Virus record (IMG/VR): IMGVR_UViG_3300047560_001789
Coordinates: 1-23,507 of that record
Length of the DNA: 23,507 nt
Reading direction: 5' to 3' (one strand)
Source: a virus
Shown piece by piece: positions 1-7,742 of the stretch (positions are counted from its first letter, which is position 1; each line of letters opens with the position of its first letter). Both the position numbers and the translations under genes were made by a program. The notes under the pieces are model-generated. The model was not told the origin of the DNA. It worked only from the letters and a program-made list of their open reading frames with translations, and did no database searches.

Positions 1-892
1 ATATAAAAAGTTAGAAGTGTTCCGTATTACAGGCGGCGAGCCTTTGATGGATGTTAACACATTTCGCGTTTTAGATTACATTTATGAAAATCCTAATACA
101 TGGTTAGAGGTAAGTGTAACAAGTAACTTTTGCCCTCCTAAACAAGAACTAATGGATAAATTTATTGACAAACTTAAAAAATTAGAAGAAATTCAAATTT
201 GGGAAGATAAGGAACGTTGGAATCCAGGCAGCGGAAACAACTGGTATGTTAACATGGCAATTAAGAATTTTGCTGTGTTTGTAAGTCTCGATAGTGTAGG
301 TAAACAAGCAGAATACATTCGTAGCGGTTTGGATTATGAACTAATGCAAAAAAATGTTCGCACACTGTTAGACGAAACTTGTAATACTACATTAACTTTT
401 ATTAACACATTTAATATCCTTAGTGTTCCTAAGTTTAAGGATTTCTTAAAATACATACTTGAATTGCGTCAAGCGTACAGCAGAGAAAATCAAGGTATTA
501 AGTATATTCCAATTCACGATCCTTGGACTAAACATAACGATTATGAAATACATCCTCGTCAGCGTGTGTGGTTTGATATTCCGTTATTGCGTAGCCCGGA
601 GTGGATGGATTATAGAAACCTTCCTAAAAAGTTTGAAAGTTACTTACAAGAAGGCATTGACTTTATGAAAGAAAATGTTGAATCAGGAAACTTTGCTGGT
701 TTCTATGATTTTGAAATTGCTAAAGCAGAACGTAACTTAGCAATGATGCAAGAAGTAGCTAACGTTGAAATTCGTAATCATACTAACTTTGTTAAGTTTT
801 TTAAACAATACGATGAACGTAAAGGTACAAACTTAGTAGAAACATTTCCGGAGTTAAAAGATTTCGTAAATGGCATTAATATTCAAAGTTGA
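1..892 (+). CDS. Twitch-type radical SAM protein, 5' truncated by window edge
   Basis: This is the C-terminal part of a radical SAM protein. The frame read from base 2 is open to the window edge, so the GTG at 17 is an internal valine codon and not the start. The visible part begins just before the GGEP motif (TGGEPLMD) that contacts SAM in the radical SAM barrel. The iron-sulfur CxxxCxxC motif must lie upstream, outside the window. The later segment FAVFVSLDSVG matches the barrel strand that reads NVSIDGIG and NFSIDALG in the genes at 10877-12145 and 7729-9042. The tail (D-x-x-[RK]-x(2)-N...TFPEL) is also shared with them, which makes it a third paralog of that family (SPASM/twitch-like domain first, then the barrel). 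The gene overlaps the next one by 23 bases. Substrate unknown. Family assignment is firm, function is not. Confidence 0.85.
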   Translation, partial: YKKLEVFRITGGEPLMDVNTFRVLDYIYENPNTWLEVSVTSNFCPPKQELMDKFIDKLKKLEEIQIWEDKERWNPGSGNNWYVNMAIKNFAVFVSLDSVGKQAEYIRSGLDYELMQKNVRTLLDETCNTTLTFINTFNILSVPKFKDFLKYILELRQAYSRENQGIKYIPIHDPWTKHNDYEIHPRQRVWFDIPLLRSPEWMDYRNLPKKFESYLQEGIDFMKENVESGNFAGFYDFEIAKAERNLAMMQEVANVEIRNHTNFVKFFKQYDERKGTNLVETFPELKDFVNGINIQS

Positions 893-1820
893 TACTCCTC
901 CAGATGATTGGATAAATCGCATACCTAGCACTGATCAAGTGTTGTTTATAGACCAACGACTAGAAGGCTGGCCTATATCTGAATACTATGACAAATTACA
1001 TTCAAAATTACTAGATCCTAGTAAAGTAATATTTGCCACTAGTAATCTTAAAGAAGAAGAATTGTATAGTCATTATGTGGCAGACAAAAAACTAAAGATT
1101 GTTTCTTCATTGTTTTTTGCTACTAGGCACAGGCAGTTATTACCAGCATCTTTACATTTAGATTATAAACAAAATAACAATATTAGATTGTTTAGCTGTT
1201 TAAATCGCGTTTATAGAAATCATAGAAAAGCTCTGGTGTTAATGCTACACGACAGAGATTTGTTAAAACATGGCGAAGTAAGTCACAATACTTTTACATA
1301 TATTAATTTTCCAGACTATAAAGAACATAAGTCTTTTAGACAAGAAAACATAGATGCGTTAGCAACTAAACTTCCATTAACAATAGACCAACAAGATTTT
1401 GATGTTAATTGGGCTGACGATTTTTTTAAAGAAACATATTTGAGAACTTGGGTAAGCGTAGTAACTGAAACTTTCTTCTCAGAATATAATAATCAGTCTA
1501 TGTTCTTTAGCGAAAAGATTTTTAAACCAATCCGAGCACACCATCCTTTTATATTAGCAGCCGCACCTGGAAGTTTAACAGCTCTAAAAAATTTAGGGTT
1601 TAAAACATTCGATAATTGGTGGGATGAAAGTTATGACAATATTGTTGATCCTGTTGATAGATTGGAAGCAATATGTGATTTAATAGAAGAACTGTCAACT
1701 TGGTCCAAAGAACGATGGCTAAAAGTATACTCAGAAATTCAACCAAATTTAATAGAAAATTCAACATTGTTACTCAGAACAAACTGGAATGCTCAGTTTG
1801 ACCAGCTAATTACTATATGA
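870..1820 (+). CDS. Putative glycosyltransferase-like protein
   Basis: A 316-residue soluble protein with no signal peptide or membrane segment. The most conserved-looking part is the C-terminal half: FSCLNRVYRNHR at about residues 108-119, then FFSEKIFKPIRAHHPFI at 212-228, then a short loop and LGFKTF...WWDESYD at 242-256. A Ser/Thr-Glu-Lys followed by a Pro-Phe-(I/V) stretch resembles the nucleotide-sugar-binding half of GT-B or fucosyltransferase-like enzymes. From memory, proteins with this SEKxFKPI...GFKTF...DESYD pattern recur in marine phage genomes without assigned function. The start ATG lies inside the preceding gene and the stop overlaps the UDP-sugar dehydrogenase gene by 4 bases, so the two are probably co-translated. 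The sugar-nucleotide neighbour supports a glycosyl-transfer role. It could also be an unrelated phage family. Confidence 0.5.
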   Translation: MALIFKVDTPPDDWINRIPSTDQVLFIDQRLEGWPISEYYDKLHSKLLDPSKVIFATSNLKEEELYSHYVADKKLKIVSSLFFATRHRQLLPASLHLDYKQNNNIRLFSCLNRVYRNHRKALVLMLHDRDLLKHGEVSHNTFTYINFPDYKEHKSFRQENIDALATKLPLTIDQQDFDVNWADDFFKETYLRTWVSVVTETFFSEYNNQSMFFSEKIFKPIRAHHPFILAAAPGSLTALKNLGFKTFDNWWDESYDNIVDPVDRLEAICDLIEELSTWSKERWLKVYSEIQPNLIENSTLLLRTNWNAQFDQLITI

Positions 1821-3001
1821 AGATAGGATATATAGGATTAGGTAAATTAGGATTGCCCTGTGCTGAAATAGTAGCACGTAAAGGGCACGAAGTTGCTGGC
1901 TATGACGTCGACGTTATACATAGCCAGCATATTAAAATGGCCGCAACAATCGCAGATTGCGTCAAAGACAAAGACATAGTATTTGTAGCAGTACCAACAC
2001 CAAACTACAGCGATTACGATGGTAGTGTGCCCAGCGCAGGCACAGAGCCAAAAGATTACAGATATGATATTGTAAAGTCTTGTTTAATACAAGCTGATAA
2101 GCACATGTCTGACGATCAAATACTTGTATTAATTTCAACAGTCCTTCCAGGGACAACACGTAAAGAATTAGGCAAATTAGTTAATAGAACACCATTCATT
2201 TATAACCCTTACTTGATTAGCATGGAAAGCGTATCGACTGATATGGTTCGTCCTGAGATGGTTTTAATCGGAACAGAATTTGGCGTTCGTACTGCTCCTG
2301 TAGAAAAACTTATAAGTTTTTATGAATCGATAATGGAGAAAGACGCACGTTACGAAGTTGGTACGTGGGACGAATGTGAATGTATTAAGATGTTTTATAA
2401 CACTTATGTTACCATGAAAATTACAATGGCTAATATGATACAAGATGTTGCCGTTAAGCAAGGTAACATAAATGTCGACTTTGTTACTACAGCATTAGCA
2501 AAAAGCGTTGAGAAAATTACAGGCCCTGCGTACATGAAATCTGGTATGGGCGACGGCGGATGTTGTAGACCACGCGATAATATTGTATTGCGTAAACTAG
2601 CTAAAGATTTAGATTTAGGTTATGATATGTTTGACTGGATGATGCTAGCCAGAGAAAAACAAGCAGAAAATCTAGCCAAGGAACTTGTTAAGTATGCCGA
2701 GCAAGTTGGTCAACCAATTTATATACACGGCAAAGCATACAAATCCGGAGTACCATATTGCCAAGGAAGTTATAGCTTACTTGTCGGACAGTATTGCGAA
2801 GCAATGGGTTATAATCCAATTTATGTTGATCCATTAACTAAAGACGTATGCGACGAAAGTACAGGAGTCATTTTGTTAGCACACGGCAAAGAATATTGTC
2901 CAATAACAGCCGGAAGTATTGTAATTGATCCTTGGAGGTGTTATAATAATGATGCCGTACGAGTGATACATTACGGCAATACGAGGTTATTCAATGTATG
3001 A
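1817..3001 (+). CDS. UDP-glucose/GDP-mannose dehydrogenase family protein
   Basis: A 394-residue NAD(P)-dependent nucleotide-sugar dehydrogenase, the family that oxidises a sugar C6 hydroxyl to a carboxylate (UDP-glucose to UDP-glucuronate in the best-known members). The Rossmann motif GLGKLG is at residues 7-12. STVLPGTT at 107-114 matches the STVxPGT element. ECIKMFYNTYVTMKI at 188-202 carries the catalytic-region Lys191 and Asn195. GDGGCCRPRD at 245-254 supplies the nucleophile Cys250 and Asp254. The usual NPEFLREG segment is altered: NPYLISMES at 130-138 lacks both glutamates that assist catalysis in characterised UDP-glucose dehydrogenases. The C-terminal UDP-binding domain is somewhat short. 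It starts inside the glycosyltransferase-like gene and overlaps the next gene by 8 bases. Fold certain. Exact substrate and full four-electron activity uncertain. Confidence 0.88.
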   Translation: MKIGYIGLGKLGLPCAEIVARKGHEVAGYDVDVIHSQHIKMAATIADCVKDKDIVFVAVPTPNYSDYDGSVPSAGTEPKDYRYDIVKSCLIQADKHMSDDQILVLISTVLPGTTRKELGKLVNRTPFIYNPYLISMESVSTDMVRPEMVLIGTEFGVRTAPVEKLISFYESIMEKDARYEVGTWDECECIKMFYNTYVTMKITMANMIQDVAVKQGNINVDFVTTALAKSVEKITGPAYMKSGMGDGGCCRPRDNIVLRKLAKDLDLGYDMFDWMMLAREKQAENLAKELVKYAEQVGQPIYIHGKAYKSGVPYCQGSYSLLVGQYCEAMGYNPIYVDPLTKDVCDESTGVILLAHGKEYCPITAGSIVIDPWRCYNNDAVRVIHYGNTRLFNV

Positions 3002-4295
3002 TATTATTTTTATTGGAGCAGACACTCCAGATTTTAGAAAATTAAAAGAACGCTTTCCGTTAGCTAAACGAGCTAACACCTTTATTGAAGCAAATCAAAA
3101 AGTTTTTACAAAAATGTTTTGGGTAGTGTACCCTGACATTAAGGTGCGAGATGATTTTCTTTTTGATTACAATGTTCCAGAATGGGACGAAAAATATATT
3201 CATGTTTTTAAGAATGGCCGCAGTTATGACGGTATAGCGTTATTTCCTAAAAACGCAAAAGTATCTAAAAAAGAATTACAGCATCGTTTCTACTTAACAA
3301 TGAAAGAAGTAGAAATAGATGCTAGCGAGCCTAAGCTGTATGATATCTTTGACATTGACACATACGAAGAATATCTCGATGCGTTAGAAAACTCAACGAC
3401 AGATATGTTCTGGATGACTAGCCGTAATTTTAAGCCACATAAAGACTTTGAATTTGACATGTACTTTGAACACTCAAACGTTGAAGATAGGCAACAAAAC
3501 CATTCTTTTATACATCGTGTAGGTACCATCGAAACCTACAATGGTATTATATTGTGTAGCAAACACAAACCACTAAGCAAGAAAGAAATAGAATACAGAT
3601 TTCCTTTACAGCGTAGAGAGTGGGAAATTATCGCCAGTGTTCCACTAAACTATAGTAGGGCTGTTCCTTCCATTGACACTTACGAAGATTATAAAGAGCT
3701 AATGGACAATGCGTACACTACAGAAATGATATGGTTAGTTCCTGCTGACGTTATGCCAGATCCTGAGTTTAAGTTTAACACTTATTTTACACACGATAAC
3801 GAATTTGATAGAACTATCAATCACGTATTTCTTAACGGAGAACACTACGATGGTATTATGCTGTTAAGCAAACATAGTCCTATTAGCGAGCGTGAATTTA
3901 AAAATAGATTCATTATTAATAAGAAAGAATGGGAGATTGTAGCAAGTACTCCTAAAAAGTTTGACATTTTTTATATTGACACTTTTGAAGAATATGAACA
4001 GGCACTAAAAAATACTACCACAGAATTGTTCTGGATGACTAGTAAAAACTTACAACCTGCTCCAGACTTTGATTTTAGTTTATACATTAGTCATCATAAC
4101 AGAGTAGACCGTGAACAGAATCATGCGTTTATTCACCGAGTTGATGGTAAAGATAATTACAACGGTATTTTCTTGTTAAGCAAAAACAAGCCTTTGACTA
4201 AACGCGAAGTAGAATATCGATTCCCTGTAGAACGCAAAGAGTGGGATATTGTTGCTAGCGGTCCAGTAGTGTACGAGCGCTATGTCTTTAATTAA
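2994..4295 (+). CDS. Tandem glycosyltransferase-like repeat protein
   Basis: A 433-residue protein built almost wholly of four diverged repeats of about 100-116 residues (roughly 1-116, 117-220, 221-322, 323-433). Each repeat runs: an (I)DT(Y/F)EEY helix, a W strand such as MFWMTS or MIWLVPADV, a DFxFDxYF stretch, NHxF, a (H)YxGI strand, an SKxxP(L/I)S-(K/E)-(K/R)-E helix, and an FP-x(2)-R-(K/R)-EW-x-I-x-AS end. The same layout occurs in the next gene, whose last copy carries a DGDA (DxD) motif like the metal/nucleotide-sugar site of GT-A glycosyltransferases. None of the four copies here has an intact DxD at that place, so they may bind a glycan or act as structure. A GAGG element about eight bases before the ATG is a plausible ribosome binding site. 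The repeat series runs on into the next gene, overlapping by 14 bases. Confidence 0.7.
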   Translation: MYDIIFIGADTPDFRKLKERFPLAKRANTFIEANQKVFTKMFWVVYPDIKVRDDFLFDYNVPEWDEKYIHVFKNGRSYDGIALFPKNAKVSKKELQHRFYLTMKEVEIDASEPKLYDIFDIDTYEEYLDALENSTTDMFWMTSRNFKPHKDFEFDMYFEHSNVEDRQQNHSFIHRVGTIETYNGIILCSKHKPLSKKEIEYRFPLQRREWEIIASVPLNYSRAVPSIDTYEDYKELMDNAYTTEMIWLVPADVMPDPEFKFNTYFTHDNEFDRTINHVFLNGEHYDGIMLLSKHSPISEREFKNRFIINKKEWEIVASTPKKFDIFYIDTFEEYEQALKNTTTELFWMTSKNLQPAPDFDFSLYISHHNRVDREQNHAFIHRVDGKDNYNGIFLLSKNKPLTKREVEYRFPVERKEWDIVASGPVVYERYVFN

Positions 4296-4575
4296 CTACG
4301 AATGGTATCTCGATAAGTTAAAAAACAGTCCGACGGAAATGTTTTGGTTTGTTCCGCCGGATGTAGTTATTGCTGACAATTTTAAATTCGACATTTACTT
4401 TCCTCCTGAAAATGAATACGACCGTAAAATGAACCATGCCTTCTTAAACGGCAGACATTACGATGGAATTTTTCTTTTTAGTAAACACAGACCTATAAGC
4501 AAAAGAGAGTTTGAACTTAGATTTCCAGTTGAACGTAAAGAGTGGAGTTTAGTTGCTAGTAACCCTAAGCCTTTT
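3342..4575 (+). repeat. Coding tandem repeats 2-5 across two genes, alternating types
   Basis: Protein-level repeats beginning near 3342, 3654, 3963 and 4282, each about 300 bases. Copies 2 and 4 share WMTS-x-N, an FIHRV turn, a YNGI strand and a KPL(S/T)K helix start. Copies 3 and 5 share a VP-x-DV strand, an FLNG-x-HYDGI turn and an (S/R)PIS helix start. This A-B-A-B order points to duplication of a two-repeat unit. At the DNA level the copies are clearly diverged, so the duplication is not recent. A first copy (2994 to about 3341) and a last one (from about 4576) have a different, longer head (DI-x-FI...RxP-x-AKR). Confidence 0.65.
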
Positions 4576-5241
4576 GATATTGTTTTTATTAGTTACAACG
4601 AACCTAACGCAGATGAAAACTACAAAAAGCTATGTGAAAGATATCCTAATGCTAAACGTGTACACGGTGTAAAAGGAATTCATAACGCACATATCGAAGC
4701 GGCCAAGTTATCTAATACAACTATGTTTTGGGTTATTGACGGTGACGCAGTTTTGTTAGATGATTTTAATTTAACATACCATGTACCTTATTATAGCAAA
4801 AACAATGTGTTTGTTTGGCGCAGTCGTAATCCTATTAACAATTTAGAATATGGGTATGGCGGTGTCAAGTTGTTACCAAAAGAACTAACACTTAACATGG
4901 ATGTTAATAGCGCTGACATGACAACAAGTATCAGCGACAACTTCAACATTATGGATGATGTTAGCAATATTACATCGTTTAACACAGACCCTTTTAATAC
5001 TTGGAAAAGTGCGTTTAGAGAATGTGCCAAGTTAGCTAGTGGTATTATTGCTAGACAAGACAATCGAGAATCGATAGAACGTTTAGACGTTTGGTGTACA
5101 GTTGCTAACGGCAACTTTAGTGAATATGCTTTAGCAGGAGCAAACGCAGGTAAAGAATTTGTAAACGCACATCCAGATGAGCTAAACAAGATTAATAATT
5201 TTGACTGGTTATATGAGCAATTTTCAAGACATTCCATTTGA
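4282..5241 (+). CDS. GT-A-like glycosyltransferase with N-terminal repeat
   Basis: A 319-residue protein. Residues 1-98 are one more copy of the repeat that fills the preceding gene (MFWFVPPDV at 20-28, NHAFLNGRHYDGI at 51-63, EWSLVAS at 87-93). Residues 99-205 form the fuller domain: DIVFISYNEPN at the first strand, RYPNAKRVHG, then TTMFWVIDGDAVLLDDF at about 146-162. The DGDA there (153-156) is a DxD-type metal/nucleotide-sugar site typical of GT-A glycosyltransferases. The remaining 110 residues are less familiar and may be acceptor-binding. It starts 14 bases before the end of the upstream repeat gene with no clear ribosome binding site. Its first residues continue the repeat register of that gene, so the two may be one gene split by a one-base indel or a programmed shift. 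It probably transfers a sugar; donor and acceptor unknown. Confidence 0.65.
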   Translation: MSLINYEWYLDKLKNSPTEMFWFVPPDVVIADNFKFDIYFPPENEYDRKMNHAFLNGRHYDGIFLFSKHRPISKREFELRFPVERKEWSLVASNPKPFDIVFISYNEPNADENYKKLCERYPNAKRVHGVKGIHNAHIEAAKLSNTTMFWVIDGDAVLLDDFNLTYHVPYYSKNNVFVWRSRNPINNLEYGYGGVKLLPKELTLNMDVNSADMTTSISDNFNIMDDVSNITSFNTDPFNTWKSAFRECAKLASGIIARQDNRESIERLDVWCTVANGNFSEYALAGANAGKEFVNAHPDELNKINNFDWLYEQFSRHSI

Positions 5242-6178
5242 GCGTATAATTAGTTTCGGACAACGAACTATGTTGGACCGTCCTTTATTCAGCGTAAGTT
5301 GGATATTAGGCAGATTCTGTAATTATAAATGTAGTTACTGCTGGCCATATGCTCGCAGTGATGAAGTAGATCACCAGCCGCTTGAGGTATATAAAAATAC
5401 TGTCGACGAGATTAAGCGTCAGGCGCGAGCCAATGGATTTGACCAGTTCCATTGGTCGTTCAGCGGCGGTGAACCTACAGCGTATAAACATCTGCTAGAA
5501 TTAGTAAGGCATTTAGAAAGCGATTCGAGTTGCCCGTATCAAAGTGTACACATGACAACTAATCTTAGTCCTAGTATTAATTGGTGGAATTCTTGGAGTA
5601 GTGTTACACAGCCTTTACAGCGCAGGAGTATTACAGCAAGTTTCCATGCTGAGTTTGCCAAGGAAAAAGATTTCGGTGATAAATGTTTAGCCTTAATGTA
5701 TAATGGAGTTTATGTAACAATTAACCAAGTTATGGTTCCTGAGAAATTTTACGAAACACTAGAACGTTGCGAAAGATTTAGAACCAGGGGAATTAATGTA
5801 ACTCTTAAGCCGCAAAGCAATGAATCTGCTTCTGCTATAGTAAATGGATACTCGGAAGATATGATTAAAATCATGAAAGATGAGTTTGCCCAACAAACAG
5901 AATATCAAATAGAATTGACTGACGGAACAAATAAGTATTATATAGATCAAGCAGAACGTTTCAATGCGCTAGGATTTAACAAGTTTTCGGGTTGGGCATG
6001 TAATAGCGGATATCAAAGTGTTATCATAAGAGGAACAGAAGTTAAGCGTAGTTATAGTTGCCATGACGCACCCTTAGGAACACTAGAAAATTTTAAACTT
6101 TTTGATGCTCCACAAAAATGTACAACTCCTAGCTGTGTTAGTTCAGCGGATAGCAAAATACCAAAATGTATAATTTAA
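5213..6178 (+). CDS. Radical SAM protein with C-terminal cysteine cluster
   Basis: A 321-residue radical SAM enzyme from the ATG at 5213; a TTG at 5201 would add four residues and looks less likely. The cluster-binding CNYKCSYC gives Cys36, Cys40 and Cys43, and SGGEPT follows as the SAM-contacting GGEP. The C-terminal region has WACNSG (Cys263), SCHD (Cys283), CTTPSC (Cys303, Cys308) and a final KC. This set fits an auxiliary iron-sulfur site as in SPASM/twitch proteins. The same signature occurs in the genes at 9033-10013 and 9991-10884, so these three are paralogs. The gene begins inside the glycosyltransferase gene and ends inside the next radical SAM gene. Enzymes of this kind abstract hydrogen from a substrate with a 5'-deoxyadenosyl radical. 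The substrate cannot be told. Confidence 0.85.
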   Translation: MSNFQDIPFERIISFGQRTMLDRPLFSVSWILGRFCNYKCSYCWPYARSDEVDHQPLEVYKNTVDEIKRQARANGFDQFHWSFSGGEPTAYKHLLELVRHLESDSSCPYQSVHMTTNLSPSINWWNSWSSVTQPLQRRSITASFHAEFAKEKDFGDKCLALMYNGVYVTINQVMVPEKFYETLERCERFRTRGINVTLKPQSNESASAIVNGYSEDMIKIMKDEFAQQTEYQIELTDGTNKYYIDQAERFNALGFNKFSGWACNSGYQSVIIRGTEVKRSYSCHDAPLGTLENFKLFDAPQKCTTPSCVSSADSKIPKCII

Positions 6179-7149
6179 CAGATATTAAAAGTGTTCATTT
6201 AGAACTGACAACAAAGTGCCAAGCACGTTGTCCTATGTGCCCTCGCAGATTAAATGGTGGCATGTTAAATCCCCTATTTGAAATTACTGATATTAATTTA
6301 GAAACTTTTAAAGAATGGTTTCCTGATAGTTTTATTAAGCAATTGAATAAGTTGTTTATGTGCGGAAACTTAGGAGATCCGATTATAGGCCATGATTGTT
6401 TAGAAATCTTTCAGCATTTGCGCGAAGTCAATCCTAGTATGTTATTAGCAATGCACACTAACGGTTCTGCTAGAAATATTTCGTTCTGGGAAACATTAGC
6501 AAAATTAGATGTTAAGATTACTTTTGGTATTGATGGCTTAGAAGATACGCATAAGTTGTATCGTATTGATACAGACTTTAATAAAATTATTGAGAACGCA
6601 ACAGCGTTTATTAATGCCGGTGGTTATGCCGAATGGCACATGCTAGCGTTTGAACACAATGAACATCAAATAGGTGCTTGCCAACATATGGCAGATATGT
6701 TAGGGTTTAAGAAATTTACAATCAAGCATACATCGAGGTTCAAAGACGATAAGTTAAATGTAATAGATGACACAGGCAAGACTACCCATGTTTTACGACC
6801 TACTCAACGAAGTAAAGAAATGATGCCAAAGATTATTCAATCTTTGAAAGAAGAAAAGCCTTACGTAAGTTGTAAAGTACAAAATAACAAAGAAATTTAT
6901 GTTAGTGCTAATGGTACAATAAGCCCGTGCTGTTGGTTAGACTTTAGTTGGATTTTACCGTCGCAAGATAGTCGCATAGATTATATGGATAAGATAGGCA
7001 AGTTTCCAACACTACGAGAACAATCTTTAGAATCTATTTTTAATTCTGGTTTCTTTAATGATATCGCTAACACTTGGCAAGATAAACCTCTGATGGAATG
7101 TAGTAGACAATGTGGGTCGTTTGACAAATGCGGAGAGCAGTTTAAATGA
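6166..7149 (+). CDS. Radical SAM/SPASM protein
   Basis: A 327-residue radical SAM protein with the usual domain order. The N-terminus carries CQARCPMC (Cys18, Cys22, Cys25). The GGEP position is less canonical (MCGNLGDPI), as in many SPASM proteins. The C-terminus is a recognisable SPASM domain: a Cys at VSCKV, then NGTISPCCWLD, LESIFNSGFF, and a closing CSRQCGSFDKC. Proteins of this shape include peptide-modifying maturases and sugar or alcohol dehydrogenases, which bind extra 4Fe-4S clusters through these cysteines. It overlaps the upstream gene by 13 bases and the downstream methyltransferase-like gene by 4 (ATGA). It differs from the other radical SAM genes here in lacking both the N-terminal SPASM and the CTxxxC tail, so it is a separate lineage. 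Substrate unknown. Confidence 0.87.
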   Translation: MYNLTDIKSVHLELTTKCQARCPMCPRRLNGGMLNPLFEITDINLETFKEWFPDSFIKQLNKLFMCGNLGDPIIGHDCLEIFQHLREVNPSMLLAMHTNGSARNISFWETLAKLDVKITFGIDGLEDTHKLYRIDTDFNKIIENATAFINAGGYAEWHMLAFEHNEHQIGACQHMADMLGFKKFTIKHTSRFKDDKLNVIDDTGKTTHVLRPTQRSKEMMPKIIQSLKEEKPYVSCKVQNNKEIYVSANGTISPCCWLDFSWILPSQDSRIDYMDKIGKFPTLREQSLESIFNSGFFNDIANTWQDKPLMECSRQCGSFDKCGEQFK

Positions 7150-7742
7150 ATATAGATCTTGAACACTTACATTATTGGATGTGTGCTATTAGGGGAAGTG
7201 AAAATCCTATGCGTACACTTGACGCATTTTGGCGCGGACAAATGCGTAGTAAAGAATGGTTAATAGATTGTTTAGACGAACACGTACACTTTGGTAGTAG
7301 TGTAGACATTCACGGCGGATGGGTTGGAACATTGTCCAGTATGTTATTTCAAAGTAACATCCCTGTTACTACGATACGAAGCATTGACATTGATCCTACG
7401 TGCGAGCCTATTGCTACACTTATGAATCAGATGGAATTTGAAGCTGGCCGATTCCGTGCTATAACAGCTGATATGTGTACTGTACGAAGTGATGCTGATA
7501 TTGTTATTAATACTAGTTGCGAGCACATTACACAAGATCAATATGATTTATGGTTAAGCGGAATGCCGCATAGCAGTTTGTTAGTATTACAAAGCAATAA
7601 CTATGATATTCCTGAACATGTGCGTATTGCTAAAGACTTAAATGAATTCAAAGAACAATGCCACGTAGAAGTGTTGTTTGCCGGAGAATTAGAACTTCCG
7701 TTGTATAAAAGATTTATGGTGATTGGTCGTGCCAAGCTCTAA
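7146..7742 (+). CDS. SAM-dependent methyltransferase-like protein
   Basis: A 198-residue protein with a class I methyltransferase-like Rossmann pattern. DIHGGWVGTL at residues 54-63 takes the place of the glycine-rich SAM loop. SIDIDP at 79-84 ends the second strand with acidic residues that would bind the ribose. ITADM at 106-110 would contact the adenine, and VINTSCEHI at 120-128 is the usual fourth strand with a Cys-Glu-His. An N-terminal helical cap precedes this. It sits between two radical SAM genes, overlapping each by a few bases, so it is probably translated with them and may act on the same substrate. Methyl transfer is inferred from fold motifs only. The short length and unusual GGW loop leave room for another SAM-binding role. 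Confidence 0.6.
   Translation: MNIDLEHLHYWMCAIRGSENPMRTLDAFWRGQMRSKEWLIDCLDEHVHFGSSVDIHGGWVGTLSSMLFQSNIPVTTIRSIDIDPTCEPIATLMNQMEFEAGRFRAITADMCTVRSDADIVINTSCEHITQDQYDLWLSGMPHSSLLVLQSNNYDIPEHVRIAKDLNEFKEQCHVEVLFAGELELPLYKRFMVIGRAKL

Noticed and set aside
17-892. GTG at 17 as a true gene start
   Set aside because: The frame is open upstream to the window edge, and a start there would remove the cluster-binding cysteines required before GGEP.
4791-5237. 148-residue open frame antisense to the glycosyltransferase gene
   Set aside because: The + strand protein has clear repeats and a DxD motif over the same bases; the antisense product has no motif and arises from low stop density in that frame.
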